A stretch of 64,000 bases of DNA from Desulfopila inferna (lineage in GTDB: Bacteria; Desulfobacterota; Desulfobulbia; Desulfobulbales; Desulfocapsaceae): positions 124,001 to 188,000 of the forward strand of contig NZ_JAFFQE010000005.1 in the NCBI RefSeq assembly GCF_016919005.1. Direction: 5' to 3'. Positions 17,715-27,294 of the stretch are shown here, in pieces (within the stretch, counting starts at the first letter, position 1; each line of letters opens with the position of its first letter). A program made the translations under genes and the position numbers. A model generated the notes under the pieces. The model did no database searches. It was not told the origin of the DNA and worked only from the letters and a program-made list of their open reading frames with translations.

Positions 17715-18326
17715 ATGGTTGCCGACAATGCTATTATTCTTGACCAGGTACCCGATGCCCCAGTCAAAGATAAAGATTATCTCTTTTATCTTCACGGCCT
17801 GATAGTTGAAGAGGCCGGTATCCGCCCCAAAAGTGACGAGCATGGATTTTACGAATACCGGCTCATTCTTGAAGAACTGGCCGGGCATGGATTCATCGTT
17901 ATCAGCGAGGCACGGCCGCAAGGGACTCAAATCAAACCTTATGCTGAAAAAATCGTCAATCAGATCAGAAAACTTCTGTCCCATGGGGTAGCGCCGGAAA
18001 AAATAACGGTGACCGGTGCGTCCAAAGGCGGCAGCATCAGCGCGTATGTGTCCGCCATGCTTAAGGAGAGAGACGTAAATTACCTGTTTCTGTCCGGTCT
18101 TTTTGAAAAAAATCTGACAGACGAAGATTTGAAATTGTACGGTAATGTCCTTTCTATCCATGACCGGGCCGATAAGCTGAAGATCGTCCCGTCACTCTAC
18201 TTCCAACGGTCCGAGGGGCTGGGGAAATTTGAGGAGTTTGTCCTTGATCTTGATGTGGGACACGGTCTGATTTACAAACCCTACCCGGAATGGATCGACC
18301 CCTTTTTACAATGGCTCGGAAAATGA
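17715..18326 (+). CDS. Alpha/beta hydrolase family protein
   Basis: 203 residues from the ATG at 17715, which has AAAGGAG 7 nt upstream; an ATG 27 nt earlier lacks such a site. The nucleophile elbow is GASKGGS (about residue 105), the oxyanion region YLHGLIVEEAG lies near the N-terminus, and a possible catalytic His is in VGHGLIY close to the C-terminus. It resembles small dienelactone-hydrolase-like or peptidase-like alpha/beta hydrolases with no signal peptide. Substrate unknown. Confidence 0.8.
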   Translation: MVADNAIILDQVPDAPVKDKDYLFYLHGLIVEEAGIRPKSDEHGFYEYRLILEELAGHGFIVISEARPQGTQIKPYAEKIVNQIRKLLSHGVAPEKITVTGASKGGSISAYVSAMLKERDVNYLFLSGLFEKNLTDEDLKLYGNVLSIHDRADKLKIVPSLYFQRSEGLGKFEEFVLDLDVGHGLIYKPYPEWIDPFLQWLGK

Positions 18327-18498
18327 TAAAGTATTCGCTATAAATGCCCCAAAAAAGAATTTATTTCCTCACTGCGAACAAATTTCATCCTGCACAAAAC
18401 AGCTAGGAATAGAGGTGCATTCATGATAGGCTAAATATAAGGAAACCGGATCAACCTACTGACAGAATACTTTTTTTCAGGAATAGAGGAGGGAATAT

Positions 18499-18957
18499 AT
18501 GGAGGAGATTATTCACATCATTGTCCCCGTTGACCTCGAACAGCATACCGAGAAGCTTGTAAACTTTGCCATTGACATAGCCGGCAAGCTTGATTGCGAG
18601 ATCACCTTTTTCCATGGAGTCGAGTATGCCGCCACGTCCCTGCCTTATATGGGAGAGATGGCCATGGGGAGTTTTTCATATGACGATTACACCTTTGCAC
18701 GTGTCGATCAAGCCCGGAAAAAACTCGATGAGATTGTGAAGAAATGCGAGGGCAAATGCAAAAAATGCAGCAGCAAGGTAGCAACCGGTGACGTGGTCGA
18801 TGAAATTATTGAATATGCAAAGGACCAGAAGTCCGACATGATCATCATCGGTACGCATGGCAGAAGAGCAATTGAAAAAATTCTCCTTGGCAGCGTCGCC
18901 GAACGCGTAATCAAAAGAGCTCACTGTCCCACTTTGGTGATGAATCCTTATCGCTAG
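18499..18957 (+). CDS. Universal stress protein with cysteine-rich insert
   Basis: 152-residue Usp domain: HIIVPVDLEQHTEKLVNFAI at the N-terminus and the ATP-binding motif GTHGRRAIEKILLGSVAERV. Unlike most family members it has three closely spaced cysteines in KKCEGKCKKCSSK (about 75-87), which could be redox-active or bind metal; this is inference. GGAGGGA precedes the ATG. It stands as a single gene facing the Hsp20 gene. Confidence 0.9.
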   Translation: MEEIIHIIVPVDLEQHTEKLVNFAIDIAGKLDCEITFFHGVEYAATSLPYMGEMAMGSFSYDDYTFARVDQARKKLDEIVKKCEGKCKKCSSKVATGDVVDEIIEYAKDQKSDMIIIGTHGRRAIEKILLGSVAERVIKRAHCPTLVMNPYR

Positions 18958-19087
18958 GAAACAGCCTGAAACAAACTTTGGTGGCTTAGCGAAAAACTCA
19001 CCGGGATCAAAGAGAAGTAGTCTGAAGATGGCGGCCTCTCCGGTGAGGATCAGCCGAACCGAAAGGACTGCCCCATCCTTATCACAG

Positions 19088-19597
19088 TCAGGTTTTAATC
19101 TCGATTTTTTTGGTCTTTTCGGATTCGGCGCCGGGCAGCTTGGGCAGAGATATCTTCAATACACCTTTTTTGAATTCAGCATCTACCTTATCAGAATCAA
19201 CCTTGGCATCCAGAGGAATCACCCTGCGAAAGGAACCATAGGACATCTCGCGGTGATAATATTCCTCATCCTCCTCCTTCTTTTCTTCTTTTCTTTCCCC
19301 GCTGATGACAAGGAAATCATCTTCCAGCGAGACAGAAATATCTTTTTCATCCATGCCGGGGAGTTCGGCCGTTACTTTGATCTTTTTCGACGTCTCCTTG
19401 ACATCGATACTCGGAGCAAAACGTGATAACGGCTCATCCAGTACTCCTAAGGGAGAAAGATCAAGGCCGCTGTAGAATTCATTGAACATCCTATTCATTT
19501 CCCGTTGCAGACTTGTCATATCGTCCCAACCTGCTCCTCTTCCCGTCAGTGCTCCTCCTCTACCCCGCCTTGCCGGTAAAAATCTTGATAATGCCAT
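19088..19597 (-). CDS. Small heat-shock protein, Hsp20 / alpha-crystallin family
   Basis: 169 residues from the ATG at 19597, preceded by AAAGGAGG at 7-8 nt; a longer in-frame extension upstream lacks such a site. The basic, Gly-rich N-terminus is followed by the alpha-crystallin domain (about 60-155, PSIDVKETSKKIKVTAELPG through FKKGVLKISLPK). The protein forms ATP-independent holdase oligomers. It ends with KKIEIKT. Convergent with the upstream usp gene. Confidence 0.93.
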   Translation of the reverse strand: MALSRFLPARRGRGGALTGRGAGWDDMTSLQREMNRMFNEFYSGLDLSPLGVLDEPLSRFAPSIDVKETSKKIKVTAELPGMDEKDISVSLEDDFLVISGERKEEKKEEDEEYYHREMSYGSFRRVIPLDAKVDSDKVDAEFKKGVLKISLPKLPGAESEKTKKIEIKT

Positions 19598-20174
19598 TTT
19601 TTTTACCTCCTTTGTCTTGTCTCCAATAACCACAAATCGCCACCCATACCCACACCAGATACGCAGATGCTTCACTTCATGGATTTAGAGATACAAATAA
19701 TGCGCCATTCTTATATCTGGATTTAGTGAAACGGCCCAGCATAGCATGACAAATTATCAACACCACAAGAACTTATTCATATTTAAGCCTTACAAAAAAA
19801 GACACCGCAAGAAGACAGATCTTCTCATCCTGCATCCCTCAACCAGCCCGGAAAAATCAGCAGTCTCTCGGACAGGAAAAATCCTGTCACGCAGGAATAC
19901 TCCTCTTTCCTAGCGACTTCGAAGGCCCTCACTCTAAAGGCACAGCTTATTGATGCGCTCCTGGGATGTAACACTCAGGCTTCGCAGGTTTGGTTGTCCC
20001 CCGACATGCAGGCCCTGACAAAGCAGTTACAACGTCCCTATCGGCAGAATTTCATTCAATACTTTACAAAGCTGGAAAGTGATGGTCAAAGTAATCGTAT
20101 TGCATTATGGTGATTCCGTCTCCGGCAGGACAAAGGGTTCTGCCGAATTTTATCAGATCCGGTTGGGAGCAGGT
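19598..20174. other. Intergenic region between hsp20 and trkA
   Basis: About 580 bp. A perfect small hairpin GACAGGA-AAAA-TCCTGTC lies at 19871-19888, not followed by a T-run. Nothing else recognisable; promoters for the divergent hsp20 and trk genes should be here. Confidence 0.35.
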
Positions 20175-21512
20175 ATGAGAATTGTAATATATGGCGCCAC
20201 CGAAGCAGGCTATATGGCGGCGCTTCGGCTGAGCAACGATCATGATATTACGCTGATTGACGAACAGGAACAACTGCCGGAAAAATTCAGCGACCTGGAC
20301 ATCAATTATGTCAGCGGCAGCGGCGCAGATGTGGCCGCGCTCGAGCGGGCGGAGGCCTCTAATGTCAACCTGTTCATTGCCTGTTCCGATCTTGATGAAG
20401 CCAACATCGTGGCTTGCTGGACCATAAAGCGGATCAAGAACATTGAGACAATCTGTTTTGTACGCACCATCAACCTTTACAAAAACCTCTTATTTTACCG
20501 GCAAAGCGCCTATCGAACACCATATGATATCGATACGGTCATTTGGCCCGAACTGCTGCTGACCCAGGATATTTTCCGGATAGTATCGGTGCCAGATGCC
20601 ATCGATGTCGAGTATTTCGCTCAAGACAGCACCAAACTGTTCGAGTATCGCATCAAGAAGGATTCGATCATTCTCAATAAACGAATCATGGACTGCGATT
20701 TTCCTACTGACGTCATCATAGTCGGCATTACCAGGGATAACACTTTGTTCATTCCCGATGGCTCAACCATAATCAGAAATAAAGACAAAGTTGTCTTTAT
20801 CGGGACCGGTCCGGCGCTGGATATCCTCGCAGCCAGATTCTTCAGGAAAAGCAGCGCCATCAAAAAGGTCGCCGTTATCGGCGGCGGCAGTGTAGGCTTT
20901 CTTTTAACGGAAAAGCTCGAACAGGCGGGAATCCAGGTAACCCTGATCGAGCACGACAGGGAACGCTGTTCGTTTCTCGCCGACAACCTGCGCAGAAGCC
21001 TGGTTCTTCATGGCGACGGCACCGATTTTGAGCTGCTCGAAAATGAGGCCATAGGTGAGGTCGATGCGGTTATCTGCGTTACCAATAACGATGAAAAAAA
21101 TCTTTTATGCTCACTTCTGGTCAAACAGCTCGGCTCCGCCAGAATCATCACCAGGGTCGGCAACGTCCAGACGGCTCTTCTGTTTGATCGGGTCGGCATC
21201 GATGTTGTGGTTTCTCCGCGTGAATCGGCGCTGAAAGAACTTCTGAACCGGGTACAGGCAAGTGATGTCGACATCCTGGCCCTGGTCGAAGGTGGCCAGG
21301 GAGAGGTATTGCAGATCAACCTGGCCGAAGACTTTCCCCGAACCCGAATCATCGATGTGCAATTTGGCGCCAAGGCGATTGTAGGCACCATCCAGAGGGG
21401 CAGACAGATAATTATTCCTCATGGAGAGACCACGCTGCAGGGCGGCGATCTCTTAAAGATATTTACCATGGCAGCCGATGCCGACACCGTTAAAAGGATG
21501 TTCAGCAAATGA
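20175..21512 (+). CDS. trkA: Trk potassium uptake system NAD-binding protein TrkA
   Basis: 445 residues from the ATG at 20175, preceded by GGGAGCAGG; an upstream in-frame start would add 32 non-homologous residues. Two RCK_N-RCK_C units are present. The second Rossmann motif VAVIGGGSVGFLL is canonical, while the first, IVIYGATEAGY, departs from GxGxxG and may bind nucleotide weakly. TrkA gates the TrkH channel according to nucleotide state. The stop overlaps the trkH start by ATGA. Confidence 0.93.
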   Translation: MRIVIYGATEAGYMAALRLSNDHDITLIDEQEQLPEKFSDLDINYVSGSGADVAALERAEASNVNLFIACSDLDEANIVACWTIKRIKNIETICFVRTINLYKNLLFYRQSAYRTPYDIDTVIWPELLLTQDIFRIVSVPDAIDVEYFAQDSTKLFEYRIKKDSIILNKRIMDCDFPTDVIIVGITRDNTLFIPDGSTIIRNKDKVVFIGTGPALDILAARFFRKSSAIKKVAVIGGGSVGFLLTEKLEQAGIQVTLIEHDRERCSFLADNLRRSLVLHGDGTDFELLENEAIGEVDAVICVTNNDEKNLLCSLLVKQLGSARIITRVGNVQTALLFDRVGIDVVVSPRESALKELLNRVQASDVDILALVEGGQGEVLQINLAEDFPRTRIIDVQFGAKAIVGTIQRGRQIIIPHGETTLQGGDLLKIFTMAADADTVKRMFSK

Positions 21513-22966
21513 AAAGTGTCCATATATTTTCTGCGCTGGGTATCATCCTTGTTGCTTTTGGTTCCATTATTCTCTCCCCGGTGGTTGTTGCCCTGCTTGA
21601 AAAGGATTACCTTTCAATATATCCGTTTGGCATCGCCTCTGCCAGTGCCATAGTGTGTGGTCTGCTGCTGCAGAAGGCTGGGGGGTTTTTGCGGAATTTC
21701 GACACACTCAAGCGCAATGAAGGCATGTTGATTGTTGCGTTGGCCTGGATTACCACCGCGGCCTTTGGCGCTATTCCCTACTTGTTCTTTGGCCTGCATC
21801 CGTTGAATGCCTTTTTTGAGTCGGTTTCGGGGATAACCACCACCGGTGCCACCGTGCTGACCGATTTTTCCCTGTATCCCAAATCTTTCTTCTTCTGGCG
21901 CAGTCTTACCCAGTGGCTGGGGGGCATGGGTATTATCGTTTTATTTGTTGCCATTCTGCCGCAGTTCAAAATCGCCGGCCGCCAGATGTTCTTCGCCGAG
22001 GCGCCCGGTCCGACCGAGGAAAAGGTCACCCCTCGCATCAAACATACGGCAACGGCTCTCTGGCTTGTCTATTTCTCTCTCACCCTGATCGAGATTGCAT
22101 TGCTTAAAATCGCTGGGATGCCGCTGTTCGATGCGATATGCAATTCACTGTCGACCATGGCGGCCGGAGGTTTTTCTCCTCACCCGCAATCAATAATGGG
22201 ATACCAAAGCTCGACAATCACCTGGATCGTGATCTTTTTTATGCTTCTTGCAGGTTCAAACTTTGCCCTACAATACCGAATGACGGCACGGCGCAGGCCG
22301 CTGGCGCTTCTGGGCAGTGAGGAATTCCGCTGCTATGCCTTCTTCATTCTGGCCGGCTCCATATGTCTGGCCCTGCTGTTGTTCTTCCTTGGCAATATGG
22401 TAATCGGTGATGCCATCCGCGACAGTCTGTTCCAGATTATCTCCATAATTACCACAACCGGCTTTTCTTCTGCGGATTTCGCCATATGGGCGGTGGCGGC
22501 CCAGACGATCCTGTTTGCCTCTATGCTGATAGGCGGCTGCGCCGGATCTGCCGGTGGCGGGGTGAAGGTTGTTCGGGTGCTGCTGGCCGGGAAGTATTTA
22601 CGCAGGGAAATTGTGCAGATCGTCCATCCACGAATTGTCATGCCGATCAAGATCGACCGCAAAACGGTACCGGAGAATATTCAGCTTCAGGTGCTTGGCT
22701 TTCTCTTCTTCTATGTATTGCTTATGACCCTTTCCGCATTTATCGTCACCGCTATTGAAGGCAATCCTTCAATCGGCCTGGTCGGCACGGCGGCAACCAT
22801 CGGCAATATCGGTCCGGGTTTTGGTGAAATCGGTCCTATGGCAAGTTACGACCATCTCTCCAGCGCTACAAAAATGATTTTCATTATCAACATGATCGTC
22901 GGACGCCTGGAGTTGATTCCCTTTCTGGCCATGCTTCATCCTGATTTCTGGAAATTCAGAAAATAG
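21509..22966 (+). CDS. trkH: Trk potassium uptake system membrane subunit TrkH
   Basis: 485-residue integral membrane protein with the four selectivity-filter loops of the SKT family: SVSGITTTGATVL (about 110), NSLSTMAAGGFSPH, IISIITTTGFSSADF and AATIGNIGPGFGEIGP. It mediates K+ uptake and is gated by the TrkA protein encoded immediately upstream with a 4-nt overlap. Confidence 0.94.
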   Translation: MKSVHIFSALGIILVAFGSIILSPVVVALLEKDYLSIYPFGIASASAIVCGLLLQKAGGFLRNFDTLKRNEGMLIVALAWITTAAFGAIPYLFFGLHPLNAFFESVSGITTTGATVLTDFSLYPKSFFFWRSLTQWLGGMGIIVLFVAILPQFKIAGRQMFFAEAPGPTEEKVTPRIKHTATALWLVYFSLTLIEIALLKIAGMPLFDAICNSLSTMAAGGFSPHPQSIMGYQSSTITWIVIFFMLLAGSNFALQYRMTARRRPLALLGSEEFRCYAFFILAGSICLALLLFFLGNMVIGDAIRDSLFQIISIITTTGFSSADFAIWAVAAQTILFASMLIGGCAGSAGGGVKVVRVLLAGKYLRREIVQIVHPRIVMPIKIDRKTVPENIQLQVLGFLFFYVLLMTLSAFIVTAIEGNPSIGLVGTAATIGNIGPGFGEIGPMASYDHLSSATKMIFIINMIVGRLELIPFLAMLHPDFWKFRK

Positions 22967-23060
22967 CATTTGATCCCGTTGACCTATGTCGAGGCACTTC
23001 CGTCAATCCGGACTCGTCAGTCTGTTTTTCCATTTACCGGAAGGACGGCAGAAGAGATCA

Positions 23061-23984
23061 TCAAGGGCTTACCAGACTTGAAACAACCATATTGCGCCCG
23101 CTCTGTTTAGCCGTATAGAGATTGATATCGGCCTTTTCCAGAATCGATTCAGGCCGGAATTCATTGGTCAGCCTGGCTGTCGCCAAACCGATGCTGATGG
23201 TAATATGATCGGCGATCCCCGAATATTGATGGGAGATATTTAATTCTTCTATGGACAGACGGATACGATCGGCAACCAGATTGGCGGAGTCCCTATCGGT
23301 ATCCGGGAAGATCATGACAAATTCCTCACCTCCGTAACGAGCAACCAGATCGGCCGGTCTTTTCACCGAATTGTGTAATACCCTGGCAATAGCCTGCAAG
23401 GTACGGTCGCCCATGGCATGACCGTAATGGTCGTTGTACTGCTTGAAAAAATCGACATCCGCCATACCGATGGAAAGAGGGCTTCTGTTACGGATTGCAC
23501 GAAGGCACTCGTTCTTAAAAACCTCCTCGAACCTGCGCCGGTTGGGGATCTCCGTCAAGCCATCCAGGTAGGCCAGTTGGTCCAGCAGCCGGTATTGATG
23601 AACGATGCGCAGATGATTGCGCACCCGCATCTCCACTATCGGAGGTGAAAAAGGTTTGGTTATATAGTCCATCGCCCCCAGCTTCAGTCCATGTTCTTCG
23701 TCTTCCATGGAATTCAGAGCGGTGACGAAAATTACCGGAATTGCATTGGTTCGGTCATTATCCTTGAGGCATTTAATGACTTCATACCCGCCCATATCGG
23801 GCATCATTACATCAAGCAGAATAAGATCAGGCGGATTTTCTCCGAAAGCGTGCTTTAATGCCTGCGCTCCACTTCTGGCAAGAATTACCGAATGTTCATT
23901 TTTAAGGAGATCGGCCAGGACTTTGAGGTTCATCTTCTCATCGTCCACTATCAGAATACGGGCTTTCTTCTCTTCAATTACCAT
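23061..23984 (-). CDS. Response regulator with active GGDEF domain (diguanylate cyclase)
   Basis: 307 residues: a receiver domain (about 8-125, phospho-acceptor Asp in PDLILLDVMMPDMGGYEV) followed by a GGDEF domain with active-site YGGEEF. An I-site RPAD sits five residues upstream, so product inhibition is expected. It makes c-di-GMP from GTP when phosphorylated. Its start lies 7 bp after the hybrid kinase gene, the last gene of an operon that begins with a cytoplasmic [NiFe] hydrogenase. It is therefore the predicted output of an H2-responsive phosphorelay; that link is inference from gene order. Confidence 0.93.
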   Translation of the reverse strand: MVIEEKKARILIVDDEKMNLKVLADLLKNEHSVILARSGAQALKHAFGENPPDLILLDVMMPDMGGYEVIKCLKDNDRTNAIPVIFVTALNSMEDEEHGLKLGAMDYITKPFSPPIVEMRVRNHLRIVHQYRLLDQLAYLDGLTEIPNRRRFEEVFKNECLRAIRNRSPLSIGMADVDFFKQYNDHYGHAMGDRTLQAIARVLHNSVKRPADLVARYGGEEFVMIFPDTDRDSANLVADRIRLSIEELNISHQYSGIADHITISIGLATARLTNEFRPESILEKADINLYTAKQSGRNMVVSSLVSP

Positions 23985-23991
23985 GGGCGCC

Positions 23992-26814
23992 TCAACCTTT
24001 TTGCCGTTGTAACCGATGTAACAGGTCAGTTGCCAACTCCGCCGCCTCCTCGAAATCTATGTCGTCAATCATTGCTTCGATCTCCGCCATAGCCTCCTCA
24101 TGCCCGCACCCTGCCAGCATCTCCTTCATTTGCTGAAAATGCTCTTCGGCTGCAAGTTCTCCATGCTCCAGCAGATGAATAAGATGCTTCGCTTTTGCCC
24201 TGATCTCAGACAATCCATAATCACCACTGCGGGAAGTTCCTCCGGCGTCCTCAAACTCCTCCGGCAGCAGGGCTAAAGAGGAAAGCACCTTGTTCAAGGC
24301 ATCGATCAGCAAAGGAAGTTTATGCGTTGCCGATTCCCGGTTTTCCTCGATCAGAACGATTTCCAGTTCACTGGCTTCTTCAAATATTGACTGTGCGCCT
24401 ATATAGCCGGCAACTCCTTTCACCGTATGGACATGCTCATATATCCTGGCCCAGTTTCCTGCTATGGACAACTCCTGCAAAGTCCCCGGCAGAGTGGAAA
24501 AGCTTTTCTTGAAATCCTTCAGCATCCTCAGGAACAGTTCGGAGTTATCGCCGAGCCGGCGAATGGCCTTATCCTTATCAATTCCAGCAAGCGTCGGCAC
24601 AACGATTTCGCCCTTAATCCGTTCAGCAGCCCGGTTATCCTCCGTCGGTAAACTTCTTTCGCATTTGCCGGGTATCCACTCCTTCAGAGCTTTGTACAGC
24701 AAGTCCGGATCAATTGGCTTGTTGATATGATCATTCATACCGGCGGCCAGGCTTTTTTCGCGGTCCCCCGCCATTGCATGAGCCGTCATGGCAATAACCG
24801 GCAGATCCTTCAGCTCACTGTTTTGGCGAATCCTGCGGGTTGCCTCCAGGCCATCCATCACCGGCATCTGAATATCCATGAGAACAAGGTCGAAGGACTT
24901 TTCCGCAAGAACATCCAGGCACTCATGACCGTTATCGACGATTTCCACCTGCATACCGGCATTTTTCAGAAAGGCGGCTCCGACCTCCTGATTGATATGG
25001 TTATCGTCAACCAGCAGGATGCGGGAACCCCGAATCGTATCAAGTTCGAGGATGGCGGCGGTATCTTTCCTAGATATCCGTGGACCGTCAACAGAAGGAA
25101 TTCTGAGAATTTGCAGAAGCGTATTGTAAAGCACCGAGCCGTATACAGGTTTGAGAAGAAAGGCATCCATGCCGACCTTGCCGGCCTCGACATATGCCTC
25201 TTCACGGCCGTTGGCTGTGACCATCAGCATCGCCGGAACCTTGGCCAGAGACGCATTAGCCCGTATTCGTCGGGCTGTTTCAATGCCGTCTATCCCTGGC
25301 ATCACCCAGTCGAGCAGGACCACATCATAGGGTTTACCCGCCTTGACGGCCTCTTCCAGTCGAACTATGGCGGAATGGCCATCCTGAACACTGTCCACCT
25401 CCATATTGATGGCCGAAAGCATCAAGCTCAACACATCGCGGGCGGCTTTGTTGTCATCGACGACGAGGGCACGCAGGCCATCAAAGGATTCGGGCATGCG
25501 GGTCTCGGGGAAAGTTTTTGCGCTGGTTAGCCGGAGTCGAACCGTGAACAGAAAATTCGAACCCTCTCCCGGCAGGCTTTCCACCCAGACACGGCCACCC
25601 ATCATCTCGGTGAGTTGTCTGCAGATAGTCAGCCCCAATCCGGTTCCGCCGAATTTTCTGGTTATCGAATCATCCGCCTGACTGAAGGCGCTGAAAAGAT
25701 TTTCGACCTGCTCCTTCTCCAGGCCGATACCGCTGTCCCGTACGCTGAATTTCAATGCTATGGTCTCTTCCCTCAATTCTTCCACGGTGACGGTAACAAC
25801 CACCTCTCCGCGCGCAGTAAACTTTACCGCATTACCGGCAAGATTCATCAGTACCTGGCCGAGGCGCAGAGGATCGCCAACGAGGGTCTGGGGCACCTGG
25901 GGCTCGACATGAAAAAGGAATTCCAACCCCTTTTCTTCGGCCTGCATGCCTATGACGTTGACGACATTGGCAAAGACATCATCTATATTGAAAGGTATCG
26001 ACTCAAGCTCCAGTTTGCCTGCATCGATTTTGGAAAAATCGAGGATATCATTGATAAGCCCCAGCAGGGTTTTGGCAGAACCGAGGATTTTATCGGCATA
26101 ATTGCGCTGCTGGGGGTCGAGTTCGGTCTTTTGCAGAAGCTGGGACATGCCGATGACGCCATTCATCGGTGTTCGTATCTCATGGCTCATGCGTGCCAGG
26201 AAAGCCCCTTTTGAGGCATTGGCGGACTCGGCGATATCACGGGCCTGGCGCAACTCATATTCAAACTGCTTATGCGCGGAGAGATCCATGGCGGTAAACA
26301 GATACCCCTTCATTCGTCCTTCGGAATACAGGCCGGTAATCGACAGATTTACCTCGAGGTATTTACCATCGTGGCATTTATAGAGCCACTCCTGTCCGCG
26401 AGTTTGTTTCTCTTTAACATACTGAGCGAAGACATTCATACCGGTAAGGGAGGATTCGACGACGCCGCTGACTTCATTGCCGTAGTTTTCAACCTCGTCT
26501 TCAAGATGCAGAGAAAGGATATTAACCTTGCCCACCATATCTCTTGCTTTATATCCCAGCAGCGTTGAGGCTCCGCGGCTGAACAGCTGGATAGTACCAT
26601 CAAGATCGGTTGCAATGATAGAAAGCTGGGTGGCTGCATCGAGAACGGCCTGACGCTCGGAATCGGCAATCTGGAAACGACGCAGCATCTGCTCGGTCTG
26701 CTCAAACTGTTTAACGACGAAGTCCGATGTTATATCAGCTGCTTCACGGGCAACTTTTATCTCCTGACGGAGCATCTCGTTCTCGGCCTGCAGTTCATGC
26801 AAACTTTTTTCCAT
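23992..26814 (-). CDS. Hybrid histidine kinase: PAS-HisKA-HATPase-REC-REC-Hpt
   Basis: About 940 residues. Order: coiled coil (1-45), PAS (about 55-180), HisKA with FLARMSHEIRTPMNGVIGMS, HATPase (NLAGNAVKFTARG; GTGLGL), first receiver (VVLLDWVMPGIDG), second receiver (LVLMDIQMPVMDG), and a C-terminal Hpt domain with HTVKGVAGYIGA. There is no membrane segment, so it is cytoplasmic. It can pass phosphate by its Hpt to the downstream REC-GGDEF protein. The ATG at 26814 follows AAAGGA; an ATG at 26835 overlaps the protease gene and is an alternative. The location after the hydrogenase genes parallels the HoxJ/HupT kinases of H2-sensing systems, which also use a PAS domain to contact the hydrogenase. 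Confidence 0.93.
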   Translation of the reverse strand: MEKSLHELQAENEMLRQEIKVAREAADITSDFVVKQFEQTEQMLRRFQIADSERQAVLDAATQLSIIATDLDGTIQLFSRGASTLLGYKARDMVGKVNILSLHLEDEVENYGNEVSGVVESSLTGMNVFAQYVKEKQTRGQEWLYKCHDGKYLEVNLSITGLYSEGRMKGYLFTAMDLSAHKQFEYELRQARDIAESANASKGAFLARMSHEIRTPMNGVIGMSQLLQKTELDPQQRNYADKILGSAKTLLGLINDILDFSKIDAGKLELESIPFNIDDVFANVVNVIGMQAEEKGLEFLFHVEPQVPQTLVGDPLRLGQVLMNLAGNAVKFTARGEVVVTVTVEELREETIALKFSVRDSGIGLEKEQVENLFSAFSQADDSITRKFGGTGLGLTICRQLTEMMGGRVWVESLPGEGSNFLFTVRLRLTSAKTFPETRMPESFDGLRALVVDDNKAARDVLSLMLSAINMEVDSVQDGHSAIVRLEEAVKAGKPYDVVLLDWVMPGIDGIETARRIRANASLAKVPAMLMVTANGREEAYVEAGKVGMDAFLLKPVYGSVLYNTLLQILRIPSVDGPRISRKDTAAILELDTIRGSRILLVDDNHINQEVGAAFLKNAGMQVEIVDNGHECLDVLAEKSFDLVLMDIQMPVMDGLEATRRIRQNSELKDLPVIAMTAHAMAGDREKSLAAGMNDHINKPIDPDLLYKALKEWIPGKCERSLPTEDNRAAERIKGEIVVPTLAGIDKDKAIRRLGDNSELFLRMLKDFKKSFSTLPGTLQELSIAGNWARIYEHVHTVKGVAGYIGAQSIFEEASELEIVLIEENRESATHKLPLLIDALNKVLSSLALLPEEFEDAGGTSRSGDYGLSEIRAKAKHLIHLLEHGELAAEEHFQQMKEMLAGCGHEEAMAEIEAMIDDIDFEEAAELATDLLHRLQRQKG

Positions 26815-26825
26815 CGACTTTTCCT

Positions 26826-27275
26826 TTAATGACATTGCTCGGCAGCGGCTCCCTTCACAGCAATATTCATGCTCATCTCCGCAGCCTTTTTTACAACATG
26901 GTCATTAAATTCGCCTTCAAATCCTACCAGAAACACCTCATCGACCATATCTTTTTCACAAACCCGGGGGAGCACTGCAAGCACATAGGCCAACCCGAGA
27001 TCATGGCCGAAATGGACGTCGGCCACACTGCTGGTAATAGTTTCCCGGTCAAGTAAAACGAGAGTGCCTGCTTCGGCAAAACCCGAAACAGTGTCGACGA
27101 AGACTACCCGGCCGCGTGCTTCAAGCAGGGGCAGCAGATTAAGTCCGGCAGTGCCGCCTTCAATAATCTCTATTCCAGCCGGAAGGCACCGCGTCAGCAA
27201 ATCGTCGAAGACAGCGGGACCGAAAGCGTCCTTAGGCAGAAGCCTGTTACCTATGCAGATGATGCGGCTCTTCAT
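26826..27275 (-). CDS. Hydrogenase maturation protease (HupD/HycI family)
   Basis: 149 residues from the ATG at 27275, with GGAGG upstream and 19 bp after the hydrogenase large-subunit stop. It opens IICIGNRLLPKDAFGPAVFDDL, the family signature with a metal-binding acidic residue (the more usual DDG is KDAFG here), and has VDTVSGFAEAG with a second acidic site. The HFGHDLGLAYVL region supplies the conserved His. These enzymes clip the C-terminal tail of the large subunit after Ni insertion. The tail here is only about six residues, so the presence of a dedicated protease is noteworthy. Confidence 0.85.
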   Translation of the reverse strand: MKSRIICIGNRLLPKDAFGPAVFDDLLTRCLPAGIEIIEGGTAGLNLLPLLEARGRVVFVDTVSGFAEAGTLVLLDRETITSSVADVHFGHDLGLAYVLAVLPRVCEKDMVDEVFLVGFEGEFNDHVVKKAAEMSMNIAVKGAAAEQCH

Positions 27276-27294
27276 TGGCCTCCAGCCTGCATGA

